Below, piece by piece: positions 36,330 to 45,370 of a DNA stretch of 64,000 nucleotides. Numbering within the stretch: the first letter of the stretch is position 1; each line of letters starts with the position of its first letter. A program made the position numbers and the translations under genes. The stretch spans positions 121,201 to 185,200 of the forward strand of contig UPYI01000007.1 in NCBI GenBank assembly GCA_900538555.1. The letters run 5' to 3'. The stretch is from an uncultured Porphyromonadaceae bacterium (GTDB lineage: Bacteria; Bacteroidota; Bacteroidia; Bacteroidales; Barnesiellaceae). The notes beneath the pieces were generated by a model. That model had not been told where the DNA came from, searched no databases, and worked only from the letters and a program-made list of their open reading frames with translations.

Positions 36330-37622
36330 TCAGTCGGTTATGGGTGTTACTCCGTCGTAGGTCTGTACGGTTGCCGGTGTGCCGTTGGCATCGGTAGCCG
36401 TTTGTTGCTCCTCCACGATCGAGGGAATGCACTCGCTGTTGAAGTCGTCGGCAGAGTTGTTGGTGTCTTTCAGCACGCAACGCCCGTCGCGGGTCTTGTA
36501 CAACAGTTTTCGTCGTACGCTTTTGAAGTAGCGGGTCTTGTCGTGGTCGATCGTTCCGCAGTGGGTATATCCCCGGTCGAGAGAGGCATCGGTGACATTC
36601 CATACATATTCCGATGCCACGCTGGCATTTACGGCATCGACGATCCATTCGTTCGGGATCTTATATGCGCTCTGGCTCATCGGGAATGTGCCGGCGGGCA
36701 GTACTTGCAGGTAGTTGTACGTATATAGATAATCTTTCAGGAATGTCTCTTTGTCTACCGGTATCCGTGCCAGAGCGTAGGCTTTGAAGCCCCGGTTGTG
36801 CAATACCCAGATGCTTTTGGTATAGCAGTACCACTTGTCGAGGTTCGGCACGGTAGGCGAGTCGATGTCCATGTTCGACGGCGAACTGGAAATGTCGTAC
36901 CACTCGAAATCGGCTTGGCTCAGATCGAACGAGTTGGGATTGGAAATCCGGTGGTCGATCCCCGTATCGCACAGTAGCAACGATTCGCCCGGTTGTACGG
37001 GGTGTTCCGTTCCGTTACCGGGAATGACATATACGGCTTGTACGGTCATGTGGGTAGACATCAGGTCGGGCGAGTAATCGAATTTCTGTGTGGTCGTGAA
37101 TTTCGATTCCATCAGGGCGAGCCCGTCGGCATACAGCACATGGTCGGTATTGTTGTATATTTTGATGAAGCTGTCGCCGGTATATTGTTTGCCGGAAGGC
37201 TGCAATGTGCCGGTGAAGAAAATCTCCTGTATGATGAAGTCGTTTTTGACGTCGAGCGGAAAGACGGACAACCTTATTTCACACTGTTCGCCGGTCACCT
37301 CTACGGCACTGGTATATCCGTGCAGCTGTGAGGCGGACTGCTCTTCGTCGGACGATTGGAGGTCGGCAGAATAGGTGCAGTCGTATAACCCCTCGGGCAG
37401 AGTGATGTTGTCGCGGCTGTCGAACACCGTGGTGCGTCCGGTGGAGATGTTATAAAATTCGAGACACTCGGCAGACGGTTCTGCCGGTGCGATGTCGTCG
37501 GGATAGTCGATTGTGATGTTTACTTTCGTGTAGGTGATCCCGTTTTCTTTTTGGCAACTGCCCACAGCGAGGCAGACGATGCAAAACAGTAGGAAGCGGA
37601 AATGTTTCATATATTTGTTCAT
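36330..37622 (-). CDS. DUF4876-like surface lipoprotein
   Basis: 430 aa from the ATG at 37622 (MNKYMKHF; the ATG at 37610 is equally possible). Lipobox AVGSC near residue 26 (residue 22 if the later start is used). An Ig-like N-terminal part (ITYTKVNITIDYPDDIAP) is followed by a lamin-tail/DUF4876-like domain (FIIQEIFFTGTLQPSGKQY, DSFIKIYNNTDHVLYADGLAL, and the C-terminal KSVRRKLLYKTRDGRCVLKD). DUF4876 proteins are found next to TonB receptors, but the ligand is not known. It lies between the receptor and the barrel gene; an R1-B repeat occupies the gap on its 5' side. Confidence 0.75.
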   Translation of the reverse strand: MNKYMKHFRFLLFCIVCLAVGSCQKENGITYTKVNITIDYPDDIAPAEPSAECLEFYNISTGRTTVFDSRDNITLPEGLYDCTYSADLQSSDEEQSASQLHGYTSAVEVTGEQCEIRLSVFPLDVKNDFIIQEIFFTGTLQPSGKQYTGDSFIKIYNNTDHVLYADGLALMESKFTTTQKFDYSPDLMSTHMTVQAVYVIPGNGTEHPVQPGESLLLCDTGIDHRISNPNSFDLSQADFEWYDISSSPSNMDIDSPTVPNLDKWYCYTKSIWVLHNRGFKAYALARIPVDKETFLKDYLYTYNYLQVLPAGTFPMSQSAYKIPNEWIVDAVNASVASEYVWNVTDASLDRGYTHCGTIDHDKTRYFKSVRRKLLYKTRDGRCVLKDTNNSADDFNSECIPSIVEEQQTATDANGTPATVQTYDGVTPITD

Positions 37623-37627
37623 ATTTT

Positions 37628-37692
37628 TGTGTCTTTTCTTGCCTCGGCATACTCCGAACAAGTTCGGCTCTGCTCTCGGCTTATCGAAAACG
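37628..37692 (+). repeat. R1-B repeat within the TonB receptor operon
   Basis: GTGTCTTTTCTTGCCTCGGC, then ATACTCCGAACAAGTTCGGC and CTCGGCTTATCGAAAACG. It fills the 81-bp gap between the receptor stop (37704) and the lipoprotein start (37622), on the opposite strand to the genes. Confidence 0.75.
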
Positions 37693-37703
37693 CATTTGTT
37701 TTT

Positions 37704-40508
37704 TTATAAAGTAAAATTCAGTTCCATGCCGAAATAGGGGCTGGTGTTCCGTCTGACCAATAGTCCGTTCGACCGGTACGAGGGCAGGTAGTCGAGCAAC
37801 CGGTTGGCGAATAACGACAGTCTCAGCCATTTGCCGATGCGTTTGGTCGCTTTCAGGTTCACGTACAAAGCGAGAGGAACGGTTTGTTTCCGGAACGATG
37901 CCTCGTTGTAGTTTTTGATGAGGAACTGCAAATGCCCGTCGGTCATCGACTCTTCGGTATAGGGATGCAGTTTTCCGTCGGAGACATCGAGGTAGCTCAT
38001 GGGAATACCGTTCCGGTGCATTTGCCGGGTGGATACGAACCACATACATTGCACCGAAGTGGAGAAGGTCAGCCCCCATTCGGGTATTTGTGTATCGAGC
38101 ATGAAATTGGTATTGAACTGCTCGTTGATCCTGCCGTTGTTCCAGTCGTAGAGACCTACGTAGCTGTCCGATACGGGACGGTTATCGACCACTTCCGATA
38201 CGGTTTCGAACATCGGCTGGCTGTTGGTGTAGATCTCGCTGAACCAAGAAACATTTATGACGACCGCCGTGCGCAACGGGCGGATACGCTGCGACGAGAA
38301 TTGGAACTCGATGCCCTCTTTGTCCAGACGGCTGCCGTTTGCCGATTGCCGGTATCCGTCGAGCCGCCGGGTGTCGGTGTAGGGGATCTCCTCCAATGCC
38401 GGAGGGGCTTGCAACGAAGAGGCATCGATAGCCGTGTGGTCGTAACTGCGGTATGCAAACGGTGCGTAGTATGACGAGTAGCGGAACCCCGAAGAGAGTT
38501 CTTCCCGGAAATAGGTAACCGACAGACGGTTGCCGTTGTACGACAGGTCTGCCCGCACTTCCCATTTATGGTTGCGCGAAGGTCGCAGCCGGTAGTTGGT
38601 AATATCGGCTGCGTATGTCAGTATGTTTACCCGGCTGTATTCCTGCGGGCGGTTTGCGTCGTAGTAGTTGAGTTGTACGATGTCGTTGTACCAGATGTTC
38701 GGATATAGGTAATCGAGCGTCGGCATTTTAGTCGTCAGCCCGAATCCGCCGGCGAGGGAGATTTCAAGTTTGCGGCTGGCAATCGGAGTGGCGGGGAAAC
38801 TCCATTGCAGGTTGATGCGCGGATCGAGGTAGGGATTTCCTTGCAACAGGTAGCGGCTGTCCATTCCGACCATCATGATAGAGCGTATGCCTGCTTGCAA
38901 TTCGGCTTTGTGCTGCCCGATGCGGGCGGCGATATTCGTCTCGGCGAAGAACGAGAGGTTTTGCAATGCCGGAATATCGCGGAAAGCCCTCGGCCGCGAA
39001 CTCCATGAGGCGGACAAGGGGCGTGACGGATCGTAGATCTGTCCTAATCCGAAGTTTTTGGAATAGTTCCATTCACCGCCGAAACGCAGCAGGATCTTGA
39101 ATACGGACGGTTTCCATTCCATTTCGGCTTTTGCTTTCAGAAACGCATTCAGCGGTTTGCCGTCGCTGACGTAATCCGCTATATATTCACCGAAAAGATA
39201 TGTGCCGTCGTGTACGCCTTCACCCCATACGGTCGGAGCGATTGCCGCTCGTTGCGGGCTGACCAGTTTGGTACGTTCCAGCCGGTCGGCTTGTATGCTG
39301 ACCGATGAATTGAGCTCGACGATTTTCAACCACTGTACCGCAGGCAGTTTCAGACTGAAATGGTGTGTCGTCGAAGCCCGGTTGTACGACGATTTGTAGG
39401 TATCTATTTTTTGATAGCTCAGATCGGGGTCGTTTTTGGCATTGTCGAACGAGCCGGTGTAGTCGATGCTCGGATTCCATGTGAGTTGCCAGCCCGGCTT
39501 TATCCATTCGCGGGAGATCCGCAGCGAGAAATTCGCCCGTTTGAAATTTTCGAGATGGTTGCGCGGGTCTGTTTTGGAGTCGAGGTAGCCCGCATCCACG
39601 TTCAGCATCGTGTTGTATCGGGCGAAAGCGAACCCTTTGCCGATAGAGAACAACTTGCTGTATTCGTCGGCTTTGAAGCGGGCGGTGAGCGGGGTTGCCC
39701 GGCGTATGCGTTTGATGTTTACCATGCCGCTGGTCAGGTTGCCGTATTCCGCCGACGGAATGCCTCGTATGATTTCCACGCTTTCGATGTCGTCGGTCGA
39801 TAAGGTGCGCATGTCTACGCCTTTGTTGGTGGAGTTGCGCACGTCGTAATCGGCAGATCCGCTGGTTGTCGTTCCGGGGACATACTGCAAATTGGCGTCG
39901 GTATTGATCGGTGCGCCGTCTACCACGAAAAGCGTTCCCAGCGAAGATATGGCGTAGTCGGGATTGTCGCTGGCTGTACCGTTCGCACCCAAAGTTCCGG
40001 TTTCGCGCAACTGGATCGAATTCACCTGTCCCATAGACGGCGTTTTGGACATATTTCCCGGAAGCAATTCCAGCAAGTCGGTGAAGCTGGTCGGTTGCAG
40101 ATGGGTCATCATTTCGCGATTGATTTTCGATGCGCTGACGATGCCCCGCGATTCGTGGGCGGTAACCACAACTTCGCGAAGAAGCGTGTTTGCCGGATTC
40201 ATTTTCAGTACGACGCTGTTATCGGTCTTGATCGTCGTTTCCCGGTCGATAGGTTCGTATCCTACATACGATAGCCGTAACCGGTAGTCGCCCACCGGTA
40301 TGGCGGCGAAATAAAATTGCCCTTCGGCATCGGTCAAAGCCGAATATGTCGATGTCCCGGACAATTGTACGGAGGCGAAAGACAACGCTTCTCCGGTCTC
40401 GTTGTCGATGACGACTCCCTTGTAGACGGCAAGCCCGTCGGATGCCGACAGCATCTGGCTTAGGGTCGATAACAAAAACAGGATAGATAATATGTATCGG
40501 GTGTTCAT
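37704..40508 (-). CDS. TonB-dependent receptor with CarboxypepD-like domain
   Basis: 934 aa from the ATG at 40508 (MNTRYIL); signal peptide to about residue 22. A carboxypeptidase-regulatory-like domain follows (YKGVVIDNETGEALSFASV, about 28-100), then the plug (VVVTAHESRGIVSASKINRE; DIESVEIIRGIPSAEYGNLTSGMVNIK) and the C-terminal barrel ending FGMELNFTL. It is a TonB-driven importer, but of the non-SusC type with no SusD partner. The operon contains a DUF4876-like lipoprotein and a barrel protein. The opposite-strand neighbours include a PepSY-associated protein and an ABC exporter, so iron, heme or another metal chelate is a plausible ligand. Confidence 0.92.
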   Translation of the reverse strand: MNTRYILSILFLLSTLSQMLSASDGLAVYKGVVIDNETGEALSFASVQLSGTSTYSALTDAEGQFYFAAIPVGDYRLRLSYVGYEPIDRETTIKTDNSVVLKMNPANTLLREVVVTAHESRGIVSASKINREMMTHLQPTSFTDLLELLPGNMSKTPSMGQVNSIQLRETGTLGANGTASDNPDYAISSLGTLFVVDGAPINTDANLQYVPGTTTSGSADYDVRNSTNKGVDMRTLSTDDIESVEIIRGIPSAEYGNLTSGMVNIKRIRRATPLTARFKADEYSKLFSIGKGFAFARYNTMLNVDAGYLDSKTDPRNHLENFKRANFSLRISREWIKPGWQLTWNPSIDYTGSFDNAKNDPDLSYQKIDTYKSSYNRASTTHHFSLKLPAVQWLKIVELNSSVSIQADRLERTKLVSPQRAAIAPTVWGEGVHDGTYLFGEYIADYVSDGKPLNAFLKAKAEMEWKPSVFKILLRFGGEWNYSKNFGLGQIYDPSRPLSASWSSRPRAFRDIPALQNLSFFAETNIAARIGQHKAELQAGIRSIMMVGMDSRYLLQGNPYLDPRINLQWSFPATPIASRKLEISLAGGFGLTTKMPTLDYLYPNIWYNDIVQLNYYDANRPQEYSRVNILTYAADITNYRLRPSRNHKWEVRADLSYNGNRLSVTYFREELSSGFRYSSYYAPFAYRSYDHTAIDASSLQAPPALEEIPYTDTRRLDGYRQSANGSRLDKEGIEFQFSSQRIRPLRTAVVINVSWFSEIYTNSQPMFETVSEVVDNRPVSDSYVGLYDWNNGRINEQFNTNFMLDTQIPEWGLTFSTSVQCMWFVSTRQMHRNGIPMSYLDVSDGKLHPYTEESMTDGHLQFLIKNYNEASFRKQTVPLALYVNLKATKRIGKWLRLSLFANRLLDYLPSYRSNGLLVRRNTSPYFGMELNFTL

Positions 40509-40527
40509 CGGCTTTTGATTTACGAGG

Positions 40528-40535
40528 CAAAGGTA
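40528..40535 (-). promoter_or_regulatory. -7 box of the TonB receptor operon
   Basis: TACCTTTG read on the minus strand, 20 nt before the ATG at 40508, followed by CCTCG. It is the mirror partner of the plus-strand box at 40630-40637, with the same downstream CCTC. Confidence 0.6.
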
Positions 40536-40629
40536 CATTAGTTATAAATAGGATTCGGACATAATAAATGGGTATTTTGGGATGCCGAAATACCTAAAAA
40601 ATGCGATTGTTGTGCTTGGCGACCCATTT

Positions 40630-40637
40630 TACCTTTG
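40630..40637 (+). promoter_or_regulatory. -7 box of the secreted propeller-like protein gene
   Basis: TACCTTTG followed by CCTCACGAA, 30 nt before the ATG at 40668. A TTG about 20 nt upstream fits a -33 element. It is divergent to the TonB receptor promoter. Confidence 0.6.
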
Positions 40638-40667
40638 CCTCACGAATTTTAAAAGAATAAGAACGAA

Positions 40668-42419
40668 ATGAAAAAATTTCTACTCGCAGCGTCTTTATGT
40701 ATAGGCGCATTCGGCGCAATAGCTCAAACGCCGACATTCAATTGGGCTAAACTGATCGATAGCAGCAACGGGGATTTACCCGGTTCGTTAGTGGCAAGCA
40801 ATGATGGAAAAATGCTGGCATTCTGCAATTTCGGATCGAAAGCCGATGGCGATGCTGTTTTTTATGACGGTGTTCAGGTCGGATCGGGTTGTGCGACTAC
40901 TGCCAACTCCGATAATTTAAATATGTTGTTGATGAAGATCGATATCGACGGGGCTAAACTGTGGAATGTATATAGCGACCAGGGCGATATCGCTATTGCC
41001 ACTTCGTCGGTAGCGGCAACTCCCGATGGTGGGGCGATAGCTGCGCTCAAAATGAGATATGCTTCGGGATACAGCGATAAAACTCCGCGTCTGGTCGATG
41101 CTTCGGGTGCGCAAACGTTGATCGCCGATTGGAATACCGGGTACCGCACTTATTATGTCGTGCTTGTTAAAATCAACAAGAATGGAAATATCGAGTGGAC
41201 GGAAAAAATAGACGTAGACAATTCGCCGGAAGCAAATGCTTCCGCTACTTATTCGGCAGGAACGCCCGACGGTGTGGATGCCAATGCGATTGCTGCTGAT
41301 GAAGACGGATATATCTACTTGGGCGGACGTTTCCGTAAAGCGGTTACGTTCAGTAAAGTTTCGGGCGAGACGGTCACCTTGACACCGCACAATACCGTTG
41401 CTTGGACCGGTGATTCTCAAACCGTCAATGGCGATATGTTCATCGTGAAGTTGGATGCCGAAGGCAACTATCTGAATCACATCGTATCGGAGGGCGTCAT
41501 AGCCCGCGATCAGGTATCGGATATGGTATATGCCGACGGGAAACTCTATTTCTATGGAAACATGAAAGCGGCGGCTGACGGCGATCAGGTCGTATTGGGC
41601 GGCGTTTCGCTTTCTCCCTCTTCGTTGGACGATATCGTGTTCGGTTGTGTGGATAAAGAGTTGAATGTGGTGTATGCCCGCAATATCAAGGCATATCCCG
41701 CTTCGAACAACAAACATACGACCCAATGTAAAACGTTGGATCTGATCGGAGGAAATCTGTATATGACGGGACATATCGTCGGCGGTTTCGGACCGGACAA
41801 TACGACCGTGGCTTCGATCGCTTCGGCGGGGACTATACAGGAAGGTTTTGCGATCAAGTGCAATGCGGCCGATGGCGAATGGATAGGCGGTGTAACGAAC
41901 GGCAAGACGATCGGCGGTTATTACGGCGTAGTGAAGAATACCGAAAAGACCTATTTCTACGGATATAAGTTGGGCGAAATTTTCATGGACGAATACGATG
42001 AAAATACCTTTACGAAAACCGGAGAGATTGCATTGGTTACCGGTGGAGGTATGTCTACGGCATACAGCTGTCTGCAAATCGGCGACCGCTTTTATTCCTT
42101 CTCGCGTTGTAATGCGAATGCTCCGTCGCAGTTCTACGATACGGATGTTACATTGACTTCGCAAGGTTGGGGAAATGTAATCTCTTGTTGGACGATTGGC
42201 AGTACGGGCACGGGTATCGTCGGTGCCTCGGAAAATAGCTCGAAGATGTACGGTGCGCAGGGTGCATTGGTTGTCGAAACTGAAAATGCCGTGGCAGTAC
42301 AAGTGTACGGGATTACCGGACAACAGATGTATTCCGGTGTGGCAGATGCCGGAATCAGCCGTATCGAATTGCCGAAAGGCATATATGTCGTAAACAAGAA
42401 GAAGGTAATTGTTTATTGA
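40668..42419 (+). CDS. secreted beta-propeller-like protein with sorting domain
   Basis: 583 aa. Signal peptide 1-20 (GAIAQ). The mature part repeats segments of the form LMKIDIDGAKLWN, LVKINKNGNIEWTEKI, FIVKLDAEGNYLNHIV, each with an aspartate/asparagine-glycine turn, as in SBBP-type beta-propellers. The last ~60 residues (VYGITGQQMYSGVADAGISR, then IELPKGIYVVNKKKVIVY) look like a type IX secretion C-terminal domain. It is probably exported to the cell surface. It is transcribed divergently from the TonB receptor from a paired promoter, so the two may be induced together. Function unknown. Confidence 0.75.
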   Translation: MKKFLLAASLCIGAFGAIAQTPTFNWAKLIDSSNGDLPGSLVASNDGKMLAFCNFGSKADGDAVFYDGVQVGSGCATTANSDNLNMLLMKIDIDGAKLWNVYSDQGDIAIATSSVAATPDGGAIAALKMRYASGYSDKTPRLVDASGAQTLIADWNTGYRTYYVVLVKINKNGNIEWTEKIDVDNSPEANASATYSAGTPDGVDANAIAADEDGYIYLGGRFRKAVTFSKVSGETVTLTPHNTVAWTGDSQTVNGDMFIVKLDAEGNYLNHIVSEGVIARDQVSDMVYADGKLYFYGNMKAAADGDQVVLGGVSLSPSSLDDIVFGCVDKELNVVYARNIKAYPASNNKHTTQCKTLDLIGGNLYMTGHIVGGFGPDNTTVASIASAGTIQEGFAIKCNAADGEWIGGVTNGKTIGGYYGVVKNTEKTYFYGYKLGEIFMDEYDENTFTKTGEIALVTGGGMSTAYSCLQIGDRFYSFSRCNANAPSQFYDTDVTLTSQGWGNVISCWTIGSTGTGIVGASENSSKMYGAQGALVVETENAVAVQVYGITGQQMYSGVADAGISRIELPKGIYVVNKKKVIVY

Positions 42420-42439
42420 TATTGAAAATGATGAAGCGT

Positions 42440-42479
42440 GGAGTTGCGTCAAAATGCAAGTTTTGATGCAACTCTTTTA
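42440..42479 (+). terminator. terminator after the propeller-like gene
   Basis: GAGTTGCGTCAAAA pairs with TTTTGATGCAACTC, followed by TTTTAT. The following GGTGCATCGGAGTGG is an R2 remnant. Confidence 0.75.
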
Positions 42480-42534
42480 TGGTGCATCGGAGTGGTTAAG
42501 ATGCGAAGTTGAAAATCAAAAATTTAAAATAAAC

Positions 42535-42600
42535 TGCAAGCCGAGCGCAGAAGTTGTCAAGAGAAACTTGAACGGATTATGCTGAGGCGCAGCGTTTATT
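42535..42600 (-). repeat. R1 repeat upstream of the lipoprotein gene
   Basis: TGCAAGCCGAGCGCAGAAGT, then ACTTGAACGGATTATGCTGAGGCGCAGCG (split here for length). It is R1 in the reverse orientation and lies 33 bp before the lipoprotein gene at 42633. It is flanked on both sides by the direct repeat AAAAT/CAAAAGTTTAAAATAAA. Confidence 0.65.
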
Positions 42601-42632
42601 GAAAACCAAAAGTTTAAAATAAATAGAACATC

Positions 42633-43226
42633 ATGAACTTACAAAAGACAGTATGGGTGGCAGGTATTGTCCTGTCGGCATGGGCAATGACAAGTTGCGG
42701 AAATGGAATATCGGGCGAAAACAACGCACGGCAGACTGAAACCGTATCGGCTTCCGCTCTTGAAGTGGATCAACTTCTGATGCAGGCGGATTCGCTTGCC
42801 GGTAAAACCGTCACGGTCGAAGGCGTATGTACGCATACCTGCAAACATGGCGCACGGAAAATATTCTTGATGGGTAGCGACGACACGCAGGTGATTCGTA
42901 TCGAAGCCGGCGACTTGGGGGCGTTCAGTCCTGAGTGTGTGAACAGCATTGTCCGGGTGACGGGTAAATTGGTGGAATCGCGGGTCGATGAGGCTTATCT
43001 CCGTCGTTGGGAAGAACAGTCGAAAGCTCAACTTGCCGAGAAACACGGTGAAGAGGGCGAAGGCGGTTGCAGTACCGAAAAGAGTGCGAGAGGCGAGACC
43101 GGCAACAGTGTGGCGGAACGTATCGCCGATTTCCGTACCCGTATCGCTGCCGAACAGGCAAAGACCGGTAAGAACTTTTTATCGTTCTATTTTGTAGAGG
43201 CAGAATCGTATGAAATTGAGCGGTAA
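42633..43226 (+). CDS. lipoprotein with OB-fold-like domain
   Basis: 197 aa. Lipobox MTSC (Cys22). Residues about 45-110 (MQADSLAGKTVTVEGVCTHTC, then KIFLMGSDDTQVIRIEAG) resemble an OB-fold of the kind seen in small periplasmic proteins; the CTHTCKHG segment could bind a metal or redox partner. A charged linker with Cys (GEEGEGGCSTEK) and a C-terminal helix follow. The gene overlaps the PepSY-like gene by 17 nt and starts a five-gene operon. No named function; a metal-handling role is inferred from the operon. Confidence 0.7.
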   Translation: MNLQKTVWVAGIVLSAWAMTSCGNGISGENNARQTETVSASALEVDQLLMQADSLAGKTVTVEGVCTHTCKHGARKIFLMGSDDTQVIRIEAGDLGAFSPECVNSIVRVTGKLVESRVDEAYLRRWEEQSKAQLAEKHGEEGEGGCSTEKSARGETGNSVAERIADFRTRIAAEQAKTGKNFLSFYFVEAESYEIER

Positions 43227-43779
43227 TACGTGGCGCAAGTGGTGCCGCAGGATTCATCGCGACCTCTCTTTTTTCTTCACGGGCATATTGCTGATTTATC
43301 TGATTTCGGGGATTGTAATGAACCACCGCGACAGTATCGATCCGCACTATTCCGTGGAGAGGAAGGCCTACCGTATCGACCGCTCTTTGCCTGCGCAGGG
43401 AGAGATCGACCGGAATACCGTGCTCGAATTGCTTGTCCCTTTGCGTGAGGAGAAGAACTACACCAAGCATTATTTCCTGAAACCGGGAGAAATGAAAGTG
43501 TTTCTGAAAGGCGGATCGAATCTGTATGTCGATATTGCTACGGGCGATGCGGTGTATGAATCGGTACGCCGACGTCCGATTATCGGTTCGATGACGCGCT
43601 TGCACTACAATCCGGGCAAATGGTGGACTTGGTTCTCCGATATTTTTGCCGTAGGTACGATTCTGATTGTCCTTACCGGATTGTTCATGCTGAAAGGCAA
43701 GAACGGCATTGTCGGGTGGGGCGGAATAGAACTTGTCGCAGGAATTGCGGTCCCTCTCTTGTTCCTGTTCTTTTTTTAG
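43210..43779 (+). CDS. PepSY-associated membrane protein
   Basis: 189 aa. N-terminal helix (HRDLSFFFTGILLIYLISGIVMNHRD, about 17-40; the His-containing HRDLSFF start is typical), a periplasmic PepSY-like segment (about 45-125), then two C-terminal helices (WFSDIFAVGTILIVLTGLF; VAGIAVPLLFLFFF). Such proteins accompany TonB receptors for siderophores or heme in Bacteroides (for example the xenosiderophore system) and may reduce iron. It lies between the OB-fold lipoprotein and the ABC ATPase. Confidence 0.82.
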   Translation: MKLSGNTWRKWCRRIHRDLSFFFTGILLIYLISGIVMNHRDSIDPHYSVERKAYRIDRSLPAQGEIDRNTVLELLVPLREEKNYTKHYFLKPGEMKVFLKGGSNLYVDIATGDAVYESVRRRPIIGSMTRLHYNPGKWWTWFSDIFAVGTILIVLTGLFMLKGKNGIVGWGGIELVAGIAVPLLFLFFF

Positions 43780-43787
43780 TGGATGTT

Positions 43788-44675
43788 ATGGAAAATGTGA
43801 TAGAGTGCCGCAATCTGACCCATTATTACGGGAAGCGGCTGATATATGAAAATTTATCGTTCGATGTACCTAAGGGGCGCATATTGGGGCTGTTGGGAAA
43901 GAACGGAACGGGAAAGACTACGACGATCAATATACTGAACGGTTATCTGCAACCACGGGGCGGAGAGTGCCGTATATTCGGGACACCCGTACGAGAACTG
44001 CCCCCGGCACAGCGGAGCCACATCGGGTTGCTTTTGGAGGGGCATGTCCAATACGCTTTCATGACGATCCGTGAGATCGAATGTTTTTATTCGGCTTTTT
44101 ATCCGCAATGGAAAAAGGAATCGTATTATGAATTGATGAGCCTGTTGAAAGTCGCTCCCGGACAAAGGCTCTCGCGTATGTCGTGCGGACAGCGGTCGCA
44201 GGTCGCGCTCGGGCTTATTCTGGCGCAAGACCCGGAACTGCTGATTCTCGACGATTTCTCTTTGGGTCTCGATCCGGGATACCGCCGGTTGTTTGTCGAT
44301 TACCTGAAAGAGTACGCCGTTACCCGGGGTAAAACCGTATTCCTTACCTCGCATATCATTCAGGATATGGAGCGGCTTATCGACGACTGCATCATTATGG
44401 ATTACGGACGTATCAGCGTGCAGATGCCGGTGGCAGACCTGATGAGCCAGTTGCATTGTTTCCGTTATACCGTCCCGGAAAATTATGAACAGGACGATAT
44501 CGACGGCTTTTTCCGTCCGTCCCGAATACGCGACCGCATCGAAATCTACTCTTTGTTACCGGTCGCCGAGGCGGAGGAACGTTTGAAACAAATGCAAGTG
44601 CCGTACGGCGATCTGCAAATTTCGCAGCTTGCGAATCTTGAAGATGCTTTTATCGGCATCACCGGTAAATATTAA
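43788..44675 (+). CDS. ABC transporter ATP-binding protein (degenerate signature)
   Basis: 295 aa from the ATG at 43788 (MENVIEC), nine bases after the PepSY stop; a longer frame overlaps that gene. Walker A GLLGKNGTGKTT (34-45) is intact. The signature is MSCGQ (131-135) instead of LSGGQ, and Walker B is LLILDD (151-156), with Asp156 in the place of the catalytic Glu. Similar degenerate ATPases exist in Bacteroidetes ABC-2-type exporters. It pairs with the six-helix permease that follows 15 bp later. Substrate unknown; context suggests metal or chelate handling. Confidence 0.88.
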   Translation: MENVIECRNLTHYYGKRLIYENLSFDVPKGRILGLLGKNGTGKTTTINILNGYLQPRGGECRIFGTPVRELPPAQRSHIGLLLEGHVQYAFMTIREIECFYSAFYPQWKKESYYELMSLLKVAPGQRLSRMSCGQRSQVALGLILAQDPELLILDDFSLGLDPGYRRLFVDYLKEYAVTRGKTVFLTSHIIQDMERLIDDCIIMDYGRISVQMPVADLMSQLHCFRYTVPENYEQDDIDGFFRPSRIRDRIEIYSLLPVAEAEERLKQMQVPYGDLQISQLANLEDAFIGITGKY

Positions 44676-44690
44676 TGCGATCGAAAAAAA

Positions 44691-45362
44691 ATGGAAAGAG
44701 CGATTTTTTATAAAGAATGGATCAAAACCCGTTACTACTATATGCTGGCGTTGGCGGTATCGTGGGGATGTGTCGGGTACACCTTATTGAAAATACGGTA
44801 TATTATCGAACTGAAAGGAGCTGCACATCTGTGGCAGGTGATGTTGGAACGCGATGCCCTGTTTATCGACCGGCTTACTTACCTTCCGATGATTATCGGT
44901 ATTCTGTTTGCTGTCGTACAGTTTGTGCCGGAGATGCAGCAGAAACGGCTTAAACTCACTTTGCATTTGCCGTATCCCCATTATCGCAATGTCGCTATCA
45001 TGCTTTCGTGGGGAGTGGGATGCTTGTTGCTTTGCTTTGCGACGCACTATTTGATGTTATGGTCGTATTTGCAGTCGGTACTTGCTCCCGAATTGTATAA
45101 CCGTATTCTTTTATCGGCATCGCCGTGGTATATAGCCGGCATCGTTGCCTACCTGTTTACGGCGTGGATCTGCTTGGAACCGACGTGGAAATTCCGGATA
45201 GTGAATCTGGCGGTTGCTGTTGCGGTGACATCGGTGCTCTTTTTATCGGCAGCTCCCGAAGCCTACAACCGCATGTTGGGGATTGCCATAATATACACAC
45301 TCCTTTGCCTTTCGTTGCCGATGCTGTCGGTGCAGCGGTTTATGGCAGGAAAACAAGACTAA
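44691..45362 (+). CDS. ABC-2-type permease
   Basis: 223 aa, six hydrophobic helices (about 17-33, 60-80, 95-115, 118-140, 150-175, 178-215), few charged residues between them, and an ATP-binding partner immediately upstream. It is the membrane part of an exporter; no substrate-specific motif is visible. The next gene, coding a DUF4857-like protein, begins 8 bp after its stop. Confidence 0.8.
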   Translation: MERAIFYKEWIKTRYYYMLALAVSWGCVGYTLLKIRYIIELKGAAHLWQVMLERDALFIDRLTYLPMIIGILFAVVQFVPEMQQKRLKLTLHLPYPHYRNVAIMLSWGVGCLLLCFATHYLMLWSYLQSVLAPELYNRILLSASPWYIAGIVAYLFTAWICLEPTWKFRIVNLAVAVAVTSVLFLSAAPEAYNRMLGIAIIYTLLCLSLPMLSVQRFMAGKQD

Positions 45363-45370
45363 TTCGTTAT

